Part shown: in pieces, positions 17,810 through 26,954 of the stretch
Layout: each line of letters starts with the position of its first letter
Position numbering within the stretch: the stretch's first letter is position 1
Source: UBA6163 sp041753075
GTDB taxonomy: Bacteria > Planctomycetota > Planctomycetia > Pirellulales > Pirellulaceae
DNA: 64,000 nt
Direction of reading: 5' to 3'
Assembly: GCA_041753075.1 (NCBI GenBank)
Contig: JBGSVE010000063.1
Location: forward strand, 65,854 to 129,853
Notes under the pieces: generated by a model
Databases searched by the model: none
What the model was told of the DNA's origin: nothing
The model's input: only the letters and a program-made list of their open reading frames with translations
Translations under genes and position numbers: made by a program

Positions 17810-18445
17810 ATGAATTGGGCGCTCGATGCGATTGCCAGCGTAGTGGATCTTTTCAAAGATCCCTGCCGACGGAGCTTTGACAAGATCCACTACGAAGATG
17901 CGTTGCTCTTCGTTTGGGCATTGCTGGCGTTTGTCATGGCGGGCTGTTCACAGGAAAAGCTTGACGAGATGGTCAGCAATGTCAAAGACAAGGCGCAAGT
18001 GATTACTCAAGCGGCGGTGGTTGCCGAAGTGATCCCGGCGACCGGCCACGCGACGATCAACGTTTCGCCGCCAGTCAAGGTGAATGTCGCCTACGCACGT
18101 CTATACGCGACCGGCGATGGGCGACCGGCGGTCGTTCAGTTCACGACTTACGATCCCGACAAAGGACCGCAAAATTATCCCGCGTTGTTGGTGCGTGCGA
18201 CGACACCGGCGACCAGTCTCGAAAGCCTCGCCGGACAATCGCTGAGCGCCAAAGTTTTCTTTCAACAATCCAGCGCCCACGGTGTGTTGTCCAGCGGTGA
18301 CGAGGGCCTTGTCGCCGTCGAGATCGCACCGCTTGATCCCAACAAGAAAACACTTGATGCGACCATTCCCGCCGGCTCGCTCGTCGATGCAATGGGCACG
18401 CCCACAACGCTTGGCGGAATCACGATCGAAGGAGTTCTGCCATGA
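17810..18445 (+). CDS. Small lipoprotein of unknown function with a repeat-derived N-terminus
   Basis: Open frame of 211 codons from the ATG at 17810. A lipobox VMAGC near residue 46 follows the hydrophobic segment LLFVWALLAF. Residues about 11-28 are encoded by the hairpin repeat at 17840-17893, so the annotated N-terminus is unusual. The repeat may have landed in the signal-peptide region without breaking the frame, or the real start may be a TTG just after it. The mature part (about 165 residues) is beta-rich with no recognised family. It overlaps the next gene by ATGA, so the two are translationally coupled. Confidence 0.65.
   Translation: MNWALDAIASVVDLFKDPCRRSFDKIHYEDALLFVWALLAFVMAGCSQEKLDEMVSNVKDKAQVITQAAVVAEVIPATGHATINVSPPVKVNVAYARLYATGDGRPAVVQFTTYDPDKGPQNYPALLVRATTPATSLESLAGQSLSAKVFFQQSSAHGVLSSGDEGLVAVEIAPLDPNKKTLDATIPAGSLVDAMGTPTTLGGITIEGVLP
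17840..17893. repeat. 54-bp hairpin repeat, family D, inside a coding frame
   Basis: GTAGTGGATCTT (17840-17851) and AAGATCCACTAC (17882-17893) are perfect reverse complements. A nested pair, TCAAAG and CTTTGA, continues the stem. The repeat lies in frame in the 5' end of the lipoprotein gene at 17810. Confidence 0.85.
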
Positions 18446-20265
18446 AACCATTGTTCACCGTTTGTTTGCTTATCACTTACTTGATCGCGCCGACTCGGTC
18501 GCTGGCCAATCCATCCACAGCCGACATCAACAAACCGTTGGCGACCCACAACACGATTCCGGAAGCCGCCGCGAAAGCAGCTGCGCTGTATGCGTACTGG
18601 CAGACCTATTTAACCGCGATGCAGCCAGCGGAAAAGGTTGTGGAAACGCAACCCGATAAAATGCAACCCGGCTTGATCGCCAAGCATCGCGGTTTGGTTG
18701 GCCAAGCATTGCGCGAGACCGAGATTTTGCGGTTGATGGGCGAACCGGCGGCAACCGATTTGCAAATGCGATTCGTCGAGGCAACCTATCGCCTCAATCA
18801 CATGGCCGATCATTATGCGCGGACTCCGGAAGGTCAAAAGTATCGGGCCAAGGTACTGCTGCAACTTCGCCGCAGTTTTGAAGATCGCGCCAAGGAATGC
18901 GCCCAGATTGTTGCCACGGCCAAGTCGGGAAAATACGAGGAAGCCGAAAAGGGTGCCAACAAAGTCAGTATGCAGATGGACGAGGCGATTTATTTTCTGT
19001 CACTCGAAGAACGCAAGCCGTTCTGGAGCGACTGGTTTGCCGCGCGCGCAGCCGTGGATAAACCGATGAACAAAATTCGCGCGGCGATGTATCGCGAGAA
19101 AATGCTTGCCGCCATTCAACTCAGCCAACCTAACATCGCCGAATTAGAATCTTGGATCGATACCGTCGCCGGTGAACTGCGCACCGGCGGCATGGCCACC
19201 GTCGATGGCCAATCGATCGCCGGTCCGCAAGTGTTGCAAACGCTTTCGGATCGCCAAGGCAAAGGTCACGCGGGGCTGCAACGCATCCAAGCGTTGCGTT
19301 GGGCGCTGCGTTGGCATACTGACAACGGCGATGGCAACGGTGGCAACGATGAGAGCGATCCGACACGCCAGGAGGCGATCACCTGGACAAGCGCCATCGT
19401 CGCTGGCATGTCCAAAATTGTCGAAGCGGATGCCCAATCGGTCCTGCCAGCGGACGTCGCCGCACGTCATCAAGCGTATCTGAAGGTTGTCAACCAAATG
19501 GCGTCATTGGCTTCGTCACGAAAATTCGAAGACCAAGCTAACGAATCGCTCGCCGGTCTCATTGCCCGTAATAGCGTCTACGAATCGTCGGTGAAAAACT
19601 ACGACCTCGCCACCCGCGATCTGATGATCTTTCAATCGCGGATTGCCAAACAGCTCGCGACCGAATTGACCAAGCAATACCCCATCGCCGATACGGCGGT
19701 GCGCGAATCGACGCGCAGCGAAAACGCCGGCCCAGGATTGTATCCCGCGGATCGCAACGTGTTCGTGCTGGCCACATTGAGTTACCCGTCGAACAAGACG
19801 ATGGAGGTGATAGCGTTAAAATTAGTTGGCCAAAAAGCGATGTTGAATAACGTGTTGCGGGTCAGTCCAACGGGCAAGCTTGCCGCTGGCGAATACAATG
19901 TGCGTACCTATGGCGCGGTGCCGGCGTTTGCGATTCCTGAACCGGCGATCGAGCAATTGAAGGCCAGTTTGTTGGTCGACGAGAATCATCCGCCGTTGAC
20001 CTTAACCGCATATCATGCGATCGACGCGGCGACTACCGGAAATTACGCGGCGGTCGGTGGAACCGTAATCTCGGCCCAACTCGAATCGGCGATCACACGT
20101 TTTGCCACGATGACCGACAGCATCGCGATCATCGTCCCCCGCGGAACCACGCCCGTCGGTACCGATGAACGAATCTCGATGATGAATCAAATGGTGGTGC
20201 GACTTGATGTCGATCCCGCCTGGGTTCGGCACGACTTGGGCGTCGTGCGGATTGCGGGCAAGTAG
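18442..20265 (+). CDS. Secreted helical protein of unknown function
   Basis: 607 residues opening with a signal peptide (MKPLFTVCLLITYLIAPTRS, cleavage near ALA). The rest is rich in Ala, Gln and Glu and predicted helical to about residue 430. A C-terminal beta-rich part (about 430-605) contains a repeated pattern of about 60 residues ending in acidic turns. It overlaps the upstream lipoprotein gene by 4 nt (ATGA), so the pair are expressed together and may act as a secreted complex. No catalytic motif was recognised. Confidence 0.65.
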   Translation: MKPLFTVCLLITYLIAPTRSLANPSTADINKPLATHNTIPEAAAKAAALYAYWQTYLTAMQPAEKVVETQPDKMQPGLIAKHRGLVGQALRETEILRLMGEPAATDLQMRFVEATYRLNHMADHYARTPEGQKYRAKVLLQLRRSFEDRAKECAQIVATAKSGKYEEAEKGANKVSMQMDEAIYFLSLEERKPFWSDWFAARAAVDKPMNKIRAAMYREKMLAAIQLSQPNIAELESWIDTVAGELRTGGMATVDGQSIAGPQVLQTLSDRQGKGHAGLQRIQALRWALRWHTDNGDGNGGNDESDPTRQEAITWTSAIVAGMSKIVEADAQSVLPADVAARHQAYLKVVNQMASLASSRKFEDQANESLAGLIARNSVYESSVKNYDLATRDLMIFQSRIAKQLATELTKQYPIADTAVRESTRSENAGPGLYPADRNVFVLATLSYPSNKTMEVIALKLVGQKAMLNNVLRVSPTGKLAAGEYNVRTYGAVPAFAIPEPAIEQLKASLLVDENHPPLTLTAYHAIDAATTGNYAAVGGTVISAQLESAITRFATMTDSIAIIVPRGTTPVGTDERISMMNQMVVRLDVDPAWVRHDLGVVRIAGK

Positions 20266-20285
20266 AGGTATGCAAGCGGATCGGC

Positions 20286-20605
20286 GCTAGTGCCAAAAAC
20301 CTTAAGTTCCGTCCTGCCCCAAAACCGCAAGGTGACTGTTTAAGGAAGAATGCTAATAAACCCGCCATGGCACGGTCTGTTTGACTGGCATCTGGGACGC
20401 TACCGAGGGTCCGTTCTTGCTGCCCACGATCCAAGAGACTCGCAACAATCAAGACTTCGCTCGGCATGTTGATGGACCTACGCGGGCCGTCCAACGGAAA
20501 AAGAATCGGTGGAGCAGCCGAAAACCTGGCGGAAGCTGTGGCCGTTTGGCAAGAAGTCAACGGCCAGACCGAAACAGGACGGAACTTAAGGGTTTTGGCA
20601 CTAGC
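20286..20605. mobile_element. 320-bp MITE-like element with 31-bp terminal inverted repeats
   Basis: The left end 20286-20316 (GCTAGTGCCAAAAACCTTAA and on) and right end 20575-20605 are reverse complements with one mismatch in 31. The element fills the gap between two converging genes: its right end abuts the stop codon of the phosphoesterase at 20605, and its left end is 20 nt past the stop of the secreted-protein gene. The interior has a short + strand frame (20466 onward) but no transposase. No clear target duplication was found. A non-autonomous element or a large structured transcript end are the two readings. Confidence 0.75.
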
Positions 20606-21468
20606 TACGCAGCTTGCTCTTGCGCGGTCGAGAAGAGCGTGGCGGCCAATGGCGAAAGATCAACGGCTGGTTCAATAAGCTCGGCATCGTGGTCACGGTA
20701 ACGCTCGGTGCTGCGGATTCGACCGACCGATGTTTCGAGCAGTTCCAACGTGCCGTCGCCATACTCGACCAACGCGGTCGAGTTTTCGATCCAGTCGCCT
20801 AGATTGACATACAAGATTTCGTCGAGCATCCGATAACGTGGCACATGGATATGGCCACAGATGATTCCATCGCAATCGGCTTGGCGGGCGTGGTCGGCAA
20901 GCCGATCTTCGTAGCCGCTGATAAACTGGACGGCCAACTTGACGGTTCGTTTGGCCGTGCCGCTGATTTTTCGCGGTGCCCAACCGAGCCGCGCCAACGT
21001 GCGATTGATCGATCGATCAGTGACAAGCAAAATGTCATAGGCAAACGAACCGACGACCGATAACCATTGCGCACCGCCTTCGACTTTGTCAAATTGGTCG
21101 CCGTGCATCACGACCATTTTTCGTCCGTCGGCACAGCAATGCACAAACTGATCCTGGATGCGAACGCGCGGTTGATTGAACGGAAACCGGCGCAGGAAGC
21201 TATCGTGATTGCCGGGAGTATAGAACACGTTGGTGCCGCTTTCGATCAACTTGGCAATGTGATTGAACAGCGCGTCGTAGTTGCTTGGCCAATGCCACCG
21301 TCGGCGCAGCGCCCAGGCGTCGATGATGTCGCCGACCAGGTACAGGTTTTCGGGTTCGTGACTGCGCAGGAATTCCAAGACTTCGGTCGCCTTGCTGAAT
21401 CGGCTACCCAGGTGCAGATCGCTGATAAAGATCGAGCGAACGGTACTGCTGCGATTTTTCGTTGCCAT
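20605..21468 (-). CDS. LpxH-like metallophosphoesterase (UDP-2,3-diacylglucosamine diphosphatase family)
   Basis: 287 residues from the ATG at 21468 (MATKNRSSTVRSIFISDLHLGS). All calcineurin-like metal motifs are present: DLHLGS, VGDIIDAW, GNHD, VVMHGDQFD and GHIHVPR. This is the LpxH/YbbF-like subgroup with an inserted helical segment around residues 125-185. LpxH hydrolyses UDP-diacylglucosamine to lipid X, the step just before LpxB, which is encoded at 4929-6146. The assignment within the broad COG2908 group is likely but not certain. Its stop codon is immediately next to the terminal repeat of the 320-bp element. Confidence 0.85.
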   Translation of the reverse strand: MATKNRSSTVRSIFISDLHLGSRFSKATEVLEFLRSHEPENLYLVGDIIDAWALRRRWHWPSNYDALFNHIAKLIESGTNVFYTPGNHDSFLRRFPFNQPRVRIQDQFVHCCADGRKMVVMHGDQFDKVEGGAQWLSVVGSFAYDILLVTDRSINRTLARLGWAPRKISGTAKRTVKLAVQFISGYEDRLADHARQADCDGIICGHIHVPRYRMLDEILYVNLGDWIENSTALVEYGDGTLELLETSVGRIRSTERYRDHDAELIEPAVDLSPLAATLFSTAQEQAA

Positions 21469-21511
21469 GAAGCGCTCCGTGGATTCGAGTTTGCCGCTGC
21501 CAAGCCGAGGC

Positions 21512-22264
21512 TTAGACGGCCAGTGGTTTACGACCGACGAACACGTAATAAGGAACTTTGAAAAAAGGAAGGTACGCGAGGTGACCACGATTTTGCACCA
21601 GCGTGACCGTATCGAGACGGCGGCGCAACATCGGCAGGTGATCGGGATTCAGGAACACGTTATCCATTGCGAACCAGGTTGGCCAACCGGTGCGAGTCAA
21701 CCATCCATGCCGGGCTTCGTCGCCGCTGGCATGTTTTCGCGAAACAAAAAAATCAGCCACGCCCAAATATCCGCCGGGTCGCAAAATTCGCAGCGCGTTA
21801 TCGATTGCGGCAAACCAATCGGGGATCATTGTTAGCGAATAGGAAAACGTCACCAAGTCAGCGGACGCATCGGGTATCACTACGCGAGTGGCATCGGCTT
21901 CATGCAGCGTGAGCTTGTCGGGCTCGGCCAGCCGGGACCGTCGCTGGCTGTCGACCTTGAGCAGCGGATCGCAAAGATCGACCAAGTGGTTTGCCGAAAA
22001 CACACTCAACCGATCACCGAAGCGTTCGATGTTTTCACCGGTTCCGCAGCCCAGATCAACCCACACGTCACCCATTTTGACCGGCATCGCGGTGATCATT
22101 TCTTGTCGCCCGTGCAGCAGTCGCTGGCGAAACGAATCATAAGAGGATGCTTGACCCTGGTAGAAGTTATTGAGTCGTTCGCGATGCGTGTTGCCCTTCG
22201 TTGGGCTGGCCAACAGGTTCCACAGCACGCGCGAGTCGGAGATCAGAGTTTGTGTAAACGACAT
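21512..22264 (-). CDS. btaB: Betaine lipid N-methyltransferase
   Basis: 250-residue class I SAM methyltransferase with motif I VDLGCGTGEN (about 69-78) and the post-motif stretch ADLVTFSYSLTMIPDW. It starts 4 nt after the stop of the DUF3419 gene btaA. In the known pathway BtaB methylates diacylglyceryl-homoserine three times to give the betaine lipid DGTS. The specific call rests on btaA adjacency and the NFYQGQASSYDSFR N-terminus shared with BtaB-type enzymes. Confidence 0.85.
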   Translation of the reverse strand: MSFTQTLISDSRVLWNLLASPTKGNTHRERLNNFYQGQASSYDSFRQRLLHGRQEMITAMPVKMGDVWVDLGCGTGENIERFGDRLSVFSANHLVDLCDPLLKVDSQRRSRLAEPDKLTLHEADATRVVIPDASADLVTFSYSLTMIPDWFAAIDNALRILRPGGYLGVADFFVSRKHASGDEARHGWLTRTGWPTWFAMDNVFLNPDHLPMLRRRLDTVTLVQNRGHLAYLPFFKVPYYVFVGRKPLAV

Positions 22265-22268
22265 TGTT

Positions 22269-23552
22269 TTAGGCCGCGTTCAGATCGGCGATATAAAAGC
22301 TGCCATACGTGTGAACGCGATCACGCAGGTGCAGCGACGAAGCCAGTTCGGTGTGATAGGTCAGCAGGTTGCCAACGTCGGTACGTCGGCCCCGGGCGGA
22401 TACTTGTAACGGGTTGATGAAGTCAGCCTGCAGACCGGCGCTGCGCCACAGCACTTTTGTTTTCTCAGCCGACCGATTGATGATCGCTTGCCATTCAGAC
22501 GACAAAATGCCACGTTCGTTCTTGCACATCCAATCCATGTGATCGAGCAACACGAACCGCGAGATGGGCTCGTCGCCTTTCTTCAGGAAACCTTCGACCG
22601 AATCGGTGTGAGTCGAGACGCGATCAACCAAGCCATCGCGCAGACGATTGAAATTCGCTTCCTTAAGATACTCGGGGCAACAGTTTTCGCTGTACGAGCC
22701 CGTCAAATAAACTCGCCAAAAGTAATTGTCCGCGAGCGATAGGTTGGTGAACACGTATTCGATTTGGCTGATGATAAATTGTTCCAGACCACCGGGATAA
22801 TCGCGGTCAATCTGGTCGCGTTGGGCGCGGGGTACACCGAGCATCGACATCGTCAAGTCGCGACCAACGAGCCAACGCAGCATCGGTCGCCAGATCGATT
22901 TGCGAACTTGGCCGGCGTCAAACAGTTGCTTCTGGTCACTGACGCTGGTCGCGTCGAGCATCTGTTGTAACGTTTCGCGAACTTTAGCGACGCGGTCGAT
23001 GTAAGCGTTAATCAACCACGCGAAGTAACCCGACGAGCCGTGAAAATAGAAACTGTTTCGTCGCCCTTGGCCATCAAAAAAACCGGTGCGAGCATCCCAG
23101 CATTCTCGGCCCACGGTCGAAAGCACGGGGCGAATGCGGCGGCGATAAACATCCGCCCAACCGTTCATGCAGCCGTGGCCAAAAAGCGAAAAGAATTCAG
23201 AAAAATCGAGCGTGCGAATACAAGCGATCTTGAGATCCAAAAGTGCATTTTGCAGCGGATTCATGTCGACAGCGAAAACATGCGCCGGCGAGTCAAGCAC
23301 GTAATCGAGCGCATTACAGCCCGCTGACGTGATGACCATCACCTTGTCATCGTGACACAGTGACATCGCTTCGCGGTCCAAGCGCGGGTCTTCCCAACAG
23401 GTGTTGTAGACTAGGTTGGAACGATGCACGGCCTGAAAACACTTCTTGCCGACCCAGTTTGATAACATGCGTTGCTGCCAATCGTGACGAAGTTTGTAGA
23501 AGCGACTTGGTGGTAATTTCTTTACTGGCTGCGGATGATAGGCAAGTATCAT
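22269..23552 (-). CDS. btaA: SAM:diacylglycerol 3-amino-3-carboxypropyltransferase
   Basis: 427-residue DUF3419 protein. BtaA transfers the aminocarboxypropyl group of SAM to diacylglycerol, giving diacylglyceryl-homoserine, the first step of betaine-lipid synthesis. Family blocks seen are NLVYNTCWEDPRLDREAM (about 46-63), VITSAGCNALDYVLDSP (SAM pocket), VDMNPLQNALLDLK, FFSLFGHG and a C-terminal LDHMDWM. The gene precedes btaB in an evident two-gene operon. Betaine lipids often replace phospholipids under phosphate limitation, but no Pho box was recognised upstream. Confidence 0.93.
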   Translation of the reverse strand: MILAYHPQPVKKLPPSRFYKLRHDWQQRMLSNWVGKKCFQAVHRSNLVYNTCWEDPRLDREAMSLCHDDKVMVITSAGCNALDYVLDSPAHVFAVDMNPLQNALLDLKIACIRTLDFSEFFSLFGHGCMNGWADVYRRRIRPVLSTVGRECWDARTGFFDGQGRRNSFYFHGSSGYFAWLINAYIDRVAKVRETLQQMLDATSVSDQKQLFDAGQVRKSIWRPMLRWLVGRDLTMSMLGVPRAQRDQIDRDYPGGLEQFIISQIEYVFTNLSLADNYFWRVYLTGSYSENCCPEYLKEANFNRLRDGLVDRVSTHTDSVEGFLKKGDEPISRFVLLDHMDWMCKNERGILSSEWQAIINRSAEKTKVLWRSAGLQADFINPLQVSARGRRTDVGNLLTYHTELASSLHLRDRVHTYGSFYIADLNAA

Positions 23553-23668
23553 GAATATTCTGTGATTGTGAAGAACTGTTTCGATAAAAGTATTGACACT
23601 TTATCCTCTATTTGCGGCTGCCAAAGGGTTGCCCTTGATCCTCAATCCTCGCCCTCGCGGAACCCTCC

Positions 23669-25912
23669 ATGACAAACGGCCAACTGCTCAGCACCAAGAC
23701 ACTCGCCGCCGACATGACCGCGGGATTGGTGGTCTTTTTGGTAGCCTTGCCGCTTTGTTTGGGCGTCGCCCTCGCCTCGGGAGCACCGCTGGTATCAGGT
23801 TTGATTGCGGGGATTTTGGGCGGCATTCTGGTTGGCTCGCTCAGCGGTTCGCATACCAGCGTCAGTGGTCCGGCGGCCGGTTTAACGTCGATCGTTGCGG
23901 CACAAATCGCGGGCCTTGGATCGTTCGAAAACTTCCTGCTGGCGGTCATGTTTGCCGGTGTCTTGCAAATTTTTCTAGGACTTCTGCAGGCCGGGCAATT
24001 GGCGTCGTTTGCCCCATCCAGCGTGATCAAGGGATTGTTGGCGGCAATCGGCATCATCCTGATTTTGAAACAGATCCCACACATCTTTGGGCACGATACG
24101 GACCCCGAGGGTGATATGGCGTTTGCACAACCGGATCAAGAAAACACGTTGTCGGAGTTGATGACGTTGGTCGCCGGCCAGATCCATTTCGGTGCTGCGG
24201 CGATTGGATTGACATCGATTGCGGTGATGTTGTTTTGGGAACGCAGCAAGGTGTTAAAGATGACTCGCATTCCTGCACCGCTGGCGGTCGTGCTGTTTGG
24301 TTTGGGGCTCAGTTATTGGTTCGCATCGTTTGGCCCGCCGTGGGCAATCGGTCGCTCACATCGTGTTCAGGTTCCGATTATGGCAAACTTCGGCGAGCTG
24401 TCGAAGTTCATTACGTTTCCTGATTTTTCGGCTTGGTCTAACCCAGCGATCTACAAGGGCGCGATCGTCATTGCGCTGGTAGCGTCACTCGAAACATTAC
24501 TCAATCTCGAAGCCGTTGATCGACTCGATCCCCAACGCAGAAATTCACCGCCTAATCGTGAATTGCTCGCTCAAGGCGTTGGCAATGTCGCCGCCGGCCT
24601 ACTCGGTGCGATTCCGGTGACTTCGGTGGTCGTCCGCAGTTCGGTGAACATTAACTCCGGTGGCAAAACCAAGCTCGCCACGATTATTCACGGCATTCTG
24701 CTAGTGGTTTGTGTGCTGTTTCTGCCGCGGTTGCTCAACCAGATTCCGATTTCCTGCTTGGCGGCGATTCTGCTGGTCACGGGCTTCAAACTGGCCAGCC
24801 CCAAGTTGTTCAAACAGATGTGGGCCGACGGTCGTTACCAATTCTTGCCGTTCATCATCACGGTCTTGGCGATCGTGTTCTCGGATTTGTTGATCGGTGT
24901 ATTGATCGGTTTGACGATTAGTCTTGGCTTTATTCTCAACAGCAACTTGCGGCGACCGCTTCGCACCGTGCGAGAAAAGCATCTCGGTGGCGACGTGTTG
25001 CGGGTTGAATTGGCCAACCAGGTCAGCTTTCTCAATCGCGCCGCCGTCGATGGCGTGTTGAATCGGCTCAAGGCTGGCGACCAAGTGTTGCTCGACGCCA
25101 GCCACACTGATTACATCGATCCCGATGTCCTTGGTTTAATTCGCGAGTTCACCAGCAGCTCGGCACCAGCTCGAAATATCCAAGTGAGTCTGGTCGGGTT
25201 TCGCGAGAAGTATGCTTTCAAAGACGAGATTCAATACATCGATTACTCGACTCGCGAATTGCAGGACGAACTCAGCCCCCAGGGTGTGCTGCAGATCCTG
25301 CTGGATGGCAACGAGCGATTTCGCAAAAACAAAACACTGCGTCGAGACGTCAATCGCCAATTGAGCGCCGCGGCGTCGGGCCAGCATCCGTTGGCAGTGA
25401 TTTTGAGTTGCATCGATTCGCGAACACCTTCGGAGTTGATCTTCGATATGGGCATCGGCGACACCTTCAGCGTTCGCGTCGCCGGAAACGTACTCAGCGA
25501 TCGAGTGCTGGGAAGTATCGAGTATGGTTGCCGCGTCGCCGGTGCGAAATTGGTTTTGGTGATGGGCCACAGCCAATGCGGTGCGGTCTCAGCCACCGTC
25601 GCGATCGCCGCCGGGCCGCAGCCACCGGTGATACCTGGCGGTTGTGTTCACTTGCTACCGATTGTCAATGACATCCTCGAGTCGGTCGATACGAAGAGCT
25701 TGAAACGTCACGCCGAGCTCGATGCCGATGCCCAGCTCAAGGTCGTCGATGAAACGGCGCGGCGAAACGCAATCCGTTCGGCACATGGGATACTGGAGCG
25801 CAGTGACACGATCCGCTCGCTGGTGGATGAAGGACGTGTCGTCGTTGTCGCTGCGATTTACGATGTTGCCAGTGGAAAAATTGAGATGTTGTTTTCGAGT
25901 GCCGATAGTTAA
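23669..25912 (+). CDS. SulP-family anion transporter fused to beta-carbonic anhydrase
   Basis: 747 residues in three parts. The SulP transport domain with about 10-12 membrane helices covers about 1-430 (GLVVFLVALPLCLGVALASG, SGPAAGLTS, PVTSVVVRSSVN). A STAS domain covers about 445-530. A complete beta-carbonic anhydrase covers about 545-747. The CA zinc ligands are present in CIDSRTPSEL (about 580) and GHSQCGAV (about 632). Such fusions are thought to take up bicarbonate and interconvert it with CO2 on the cytoplasmic face. Together with dabA in this window it gives two separate inorganic-carbon systems. Confidence 0.94.
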   Translation: MTNGQLLSTKTLAADMTAGLVVFLVALPLCLGVALASGAPLVSGLIAGILGGILVGSLSGSHTSVSGPAAGLTSIVAAQIAGLGSFENFLLAVMFAGVLQIFLGLLQAGQLASFAPSSVIKGLLAAIGIILILKQIPHIFGHDTDPEGDMAFAQPDQENTLSELMTLVAGQIHFGAAAIGLTSIAVMLFWERSKVLKMTRIPAPLAVVLFGLGLSYWFASFGPPWAIGRSHRVQVPIMANFGELSKFITFPDFSAWSNPAIYKGAIVIALVASLETLLNLEAVDRLDPQRRNSPPNRELLAQGVGNVAAGLLGAIPVTSVVVRSSVNINSGGKTKLATIIHGILLVVCVLFLPRLLNQIPISCLAAILLVTGFKLASPKLFKQMWADGRYQFLPFIITVLAIVFSDLLIGVLIGLTISLGFILNSNLRRPLRTVREKHLGGDVLRVELANQVSFLNRAAVDGVLNRLKAGDQVLLDASHTDYIDPDVLGLIREFTSSSAPARNIQVSLVGFREKYAFKDEIQYIDYSTRELQDELSPQGVLQILLDGNERFRKNKTLRRDVNRQLSAAASGQHPLAVILSCIDSRTPSELIFDMGIGDTFSVRVAGNVLSDRVLGSIEYGCRVAGAKLVLVMGHSQCGAVSATVAIAAGPQPPVIPGGCVHLLPIVNDILESVDTKSLKRHAELDADAQLKVVDETARRNAIRSAHGILERSDTIRSLVDEGRVVVVAAIYDVASGKIEMLFSSADS

Positions 25913-26954
25913 ACGTGATGAAGTTTTTTTAGCAATCATTGTCGCGAGCATCTGTACCATCCGCAGTGGAGTATTTTGCCGCGGCGGCGAACCGATTCCT
26001 GCGACCACGCCCAACGCGGTGATTAAAGATTTTTCGGCGGCACTGCGTAGTCAGTGGAGTGGACGCGAGGATGATTCATGTAACGTAGTTTGCGATGATC
26101 GCTGGACCGCCGGGGACGCGACGAAACCTGCCGTGGTGCTCGTTCCTGGAATGCTCGCCAAGGGCGGTTCGATGGCACTGCTTCGCCAGGCGCTAGAGCG
26201 ACAAGAATTTGCCATTGCAACGTTCCAATACTCAGATCGAATGGGGATCGAGGCTGCGGCCAAAGAATTCAACAACGAACTGCAGCGGTTGCACGCGCAG
26301 AATCCCCAGCGAAAGGTTGTACTGGTAACCCATTCAATGGGCGGGATCATCGCGCGGGCCGCGATCGAATCAGCGGATCACGATCCGGCAGGCGTCAGCG
26401 GCTTGATCATGATCAGTCCGCCGAATCATGGTTCGGCGCTGGCCGATTTCTCGATGACTGAACTGGCAAACTTGCTCGCGCCCGGCCAAAACGCCAATCC
26501 CGACATGACAATGATTGACGACGCGGTCGACGGGTTTTTGGGTGAGGCCAAGGATGACCTGCGACCCGGTTCACCGCTGCTTACAAAGTTAAATTCCGGA
26601 CCTCGCGCCGCCGGTGTTCAATACAAGATCATCGCCGGAACGGGCGGACCGGTGCGCAGCGACTTGGTTGATATGTCGTTGGCCTTGGGTAGCATCTTGT
26701 TCGGCGAGCAACCTGATCTTGCACCGATTTTGTCATCAGCACAAAAGTTGGCCCGCACCGACGAATGGAATTTCGGACGCGGCGATGGTGTGGTCTCCGT
26801 TGAATCAACTCGCTTGGCCGGAATCGACGATTTTGTCACGCTGGACTTCGGACACAATGACTTCGGCAAACCAAACGACGGCAGTGAGCCAAATCAATTC
26901 GCTCTCCAAGCAGCCGATGCCGTCGTTGCCAAGATCAATGCAATGGCTGATTGA
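25899..26954 (+). CDS. Secreted alpha/beta-hydrolase, lipase-like
   Basis: 351 residues from a GTG at 25899 that overlaps the preceding gene by 14 nt and gives a signal-like N-terminus (KRDEVFLAIIVASICTI). The fold shows the oxyanion region VVLVPGMLAKGGS, the nucleophile elbow VTHSMGGI, and a C-terminal LDFGHNDFG supplying the His. This matches PGAP1/lipase-class esterases. The start is uncertain because an ATG at 25863 is also in frame. Confidence 0.75.
   Translation: MPIVKRDEVFLAIIVASICTIRSGVFCRGGEPIPATTPNAVIKDFSAALRSQWSGREDDSCNVVCDDRWTAGDATKPAVVLVPGMLAKGGSMALLRQALERQEFAIATFQYSDRMGIEAAAKEFNNELQRLHAQNPQRKVVLVTHSMGGIIARAAIESADHDPAGVSGLIMISPPNHGSALADFSMTELANLLAPGQNANPDMTMIDDAVDGFLGEAKDDLRPGSPLLTKLNSGPRAAGVQYKIIAGTGGPVRSDLVDMSLALGSILFGEQPDLAPILSSAQKLARTDEWNFGRGDGVVSVESTRLAGIDDFVTLDFGHNDFGKPNDGSEPNQFALQAADAVVAKINAMAD

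Noticed and set aside
20129..20560. Minus-strand frame of 143 codons overlapping the secreted protein gene and the 320-bp element
   Set aside because: Its right part is the inside of the element and its left part is antisense to a better supported gene; no coherent protein results.
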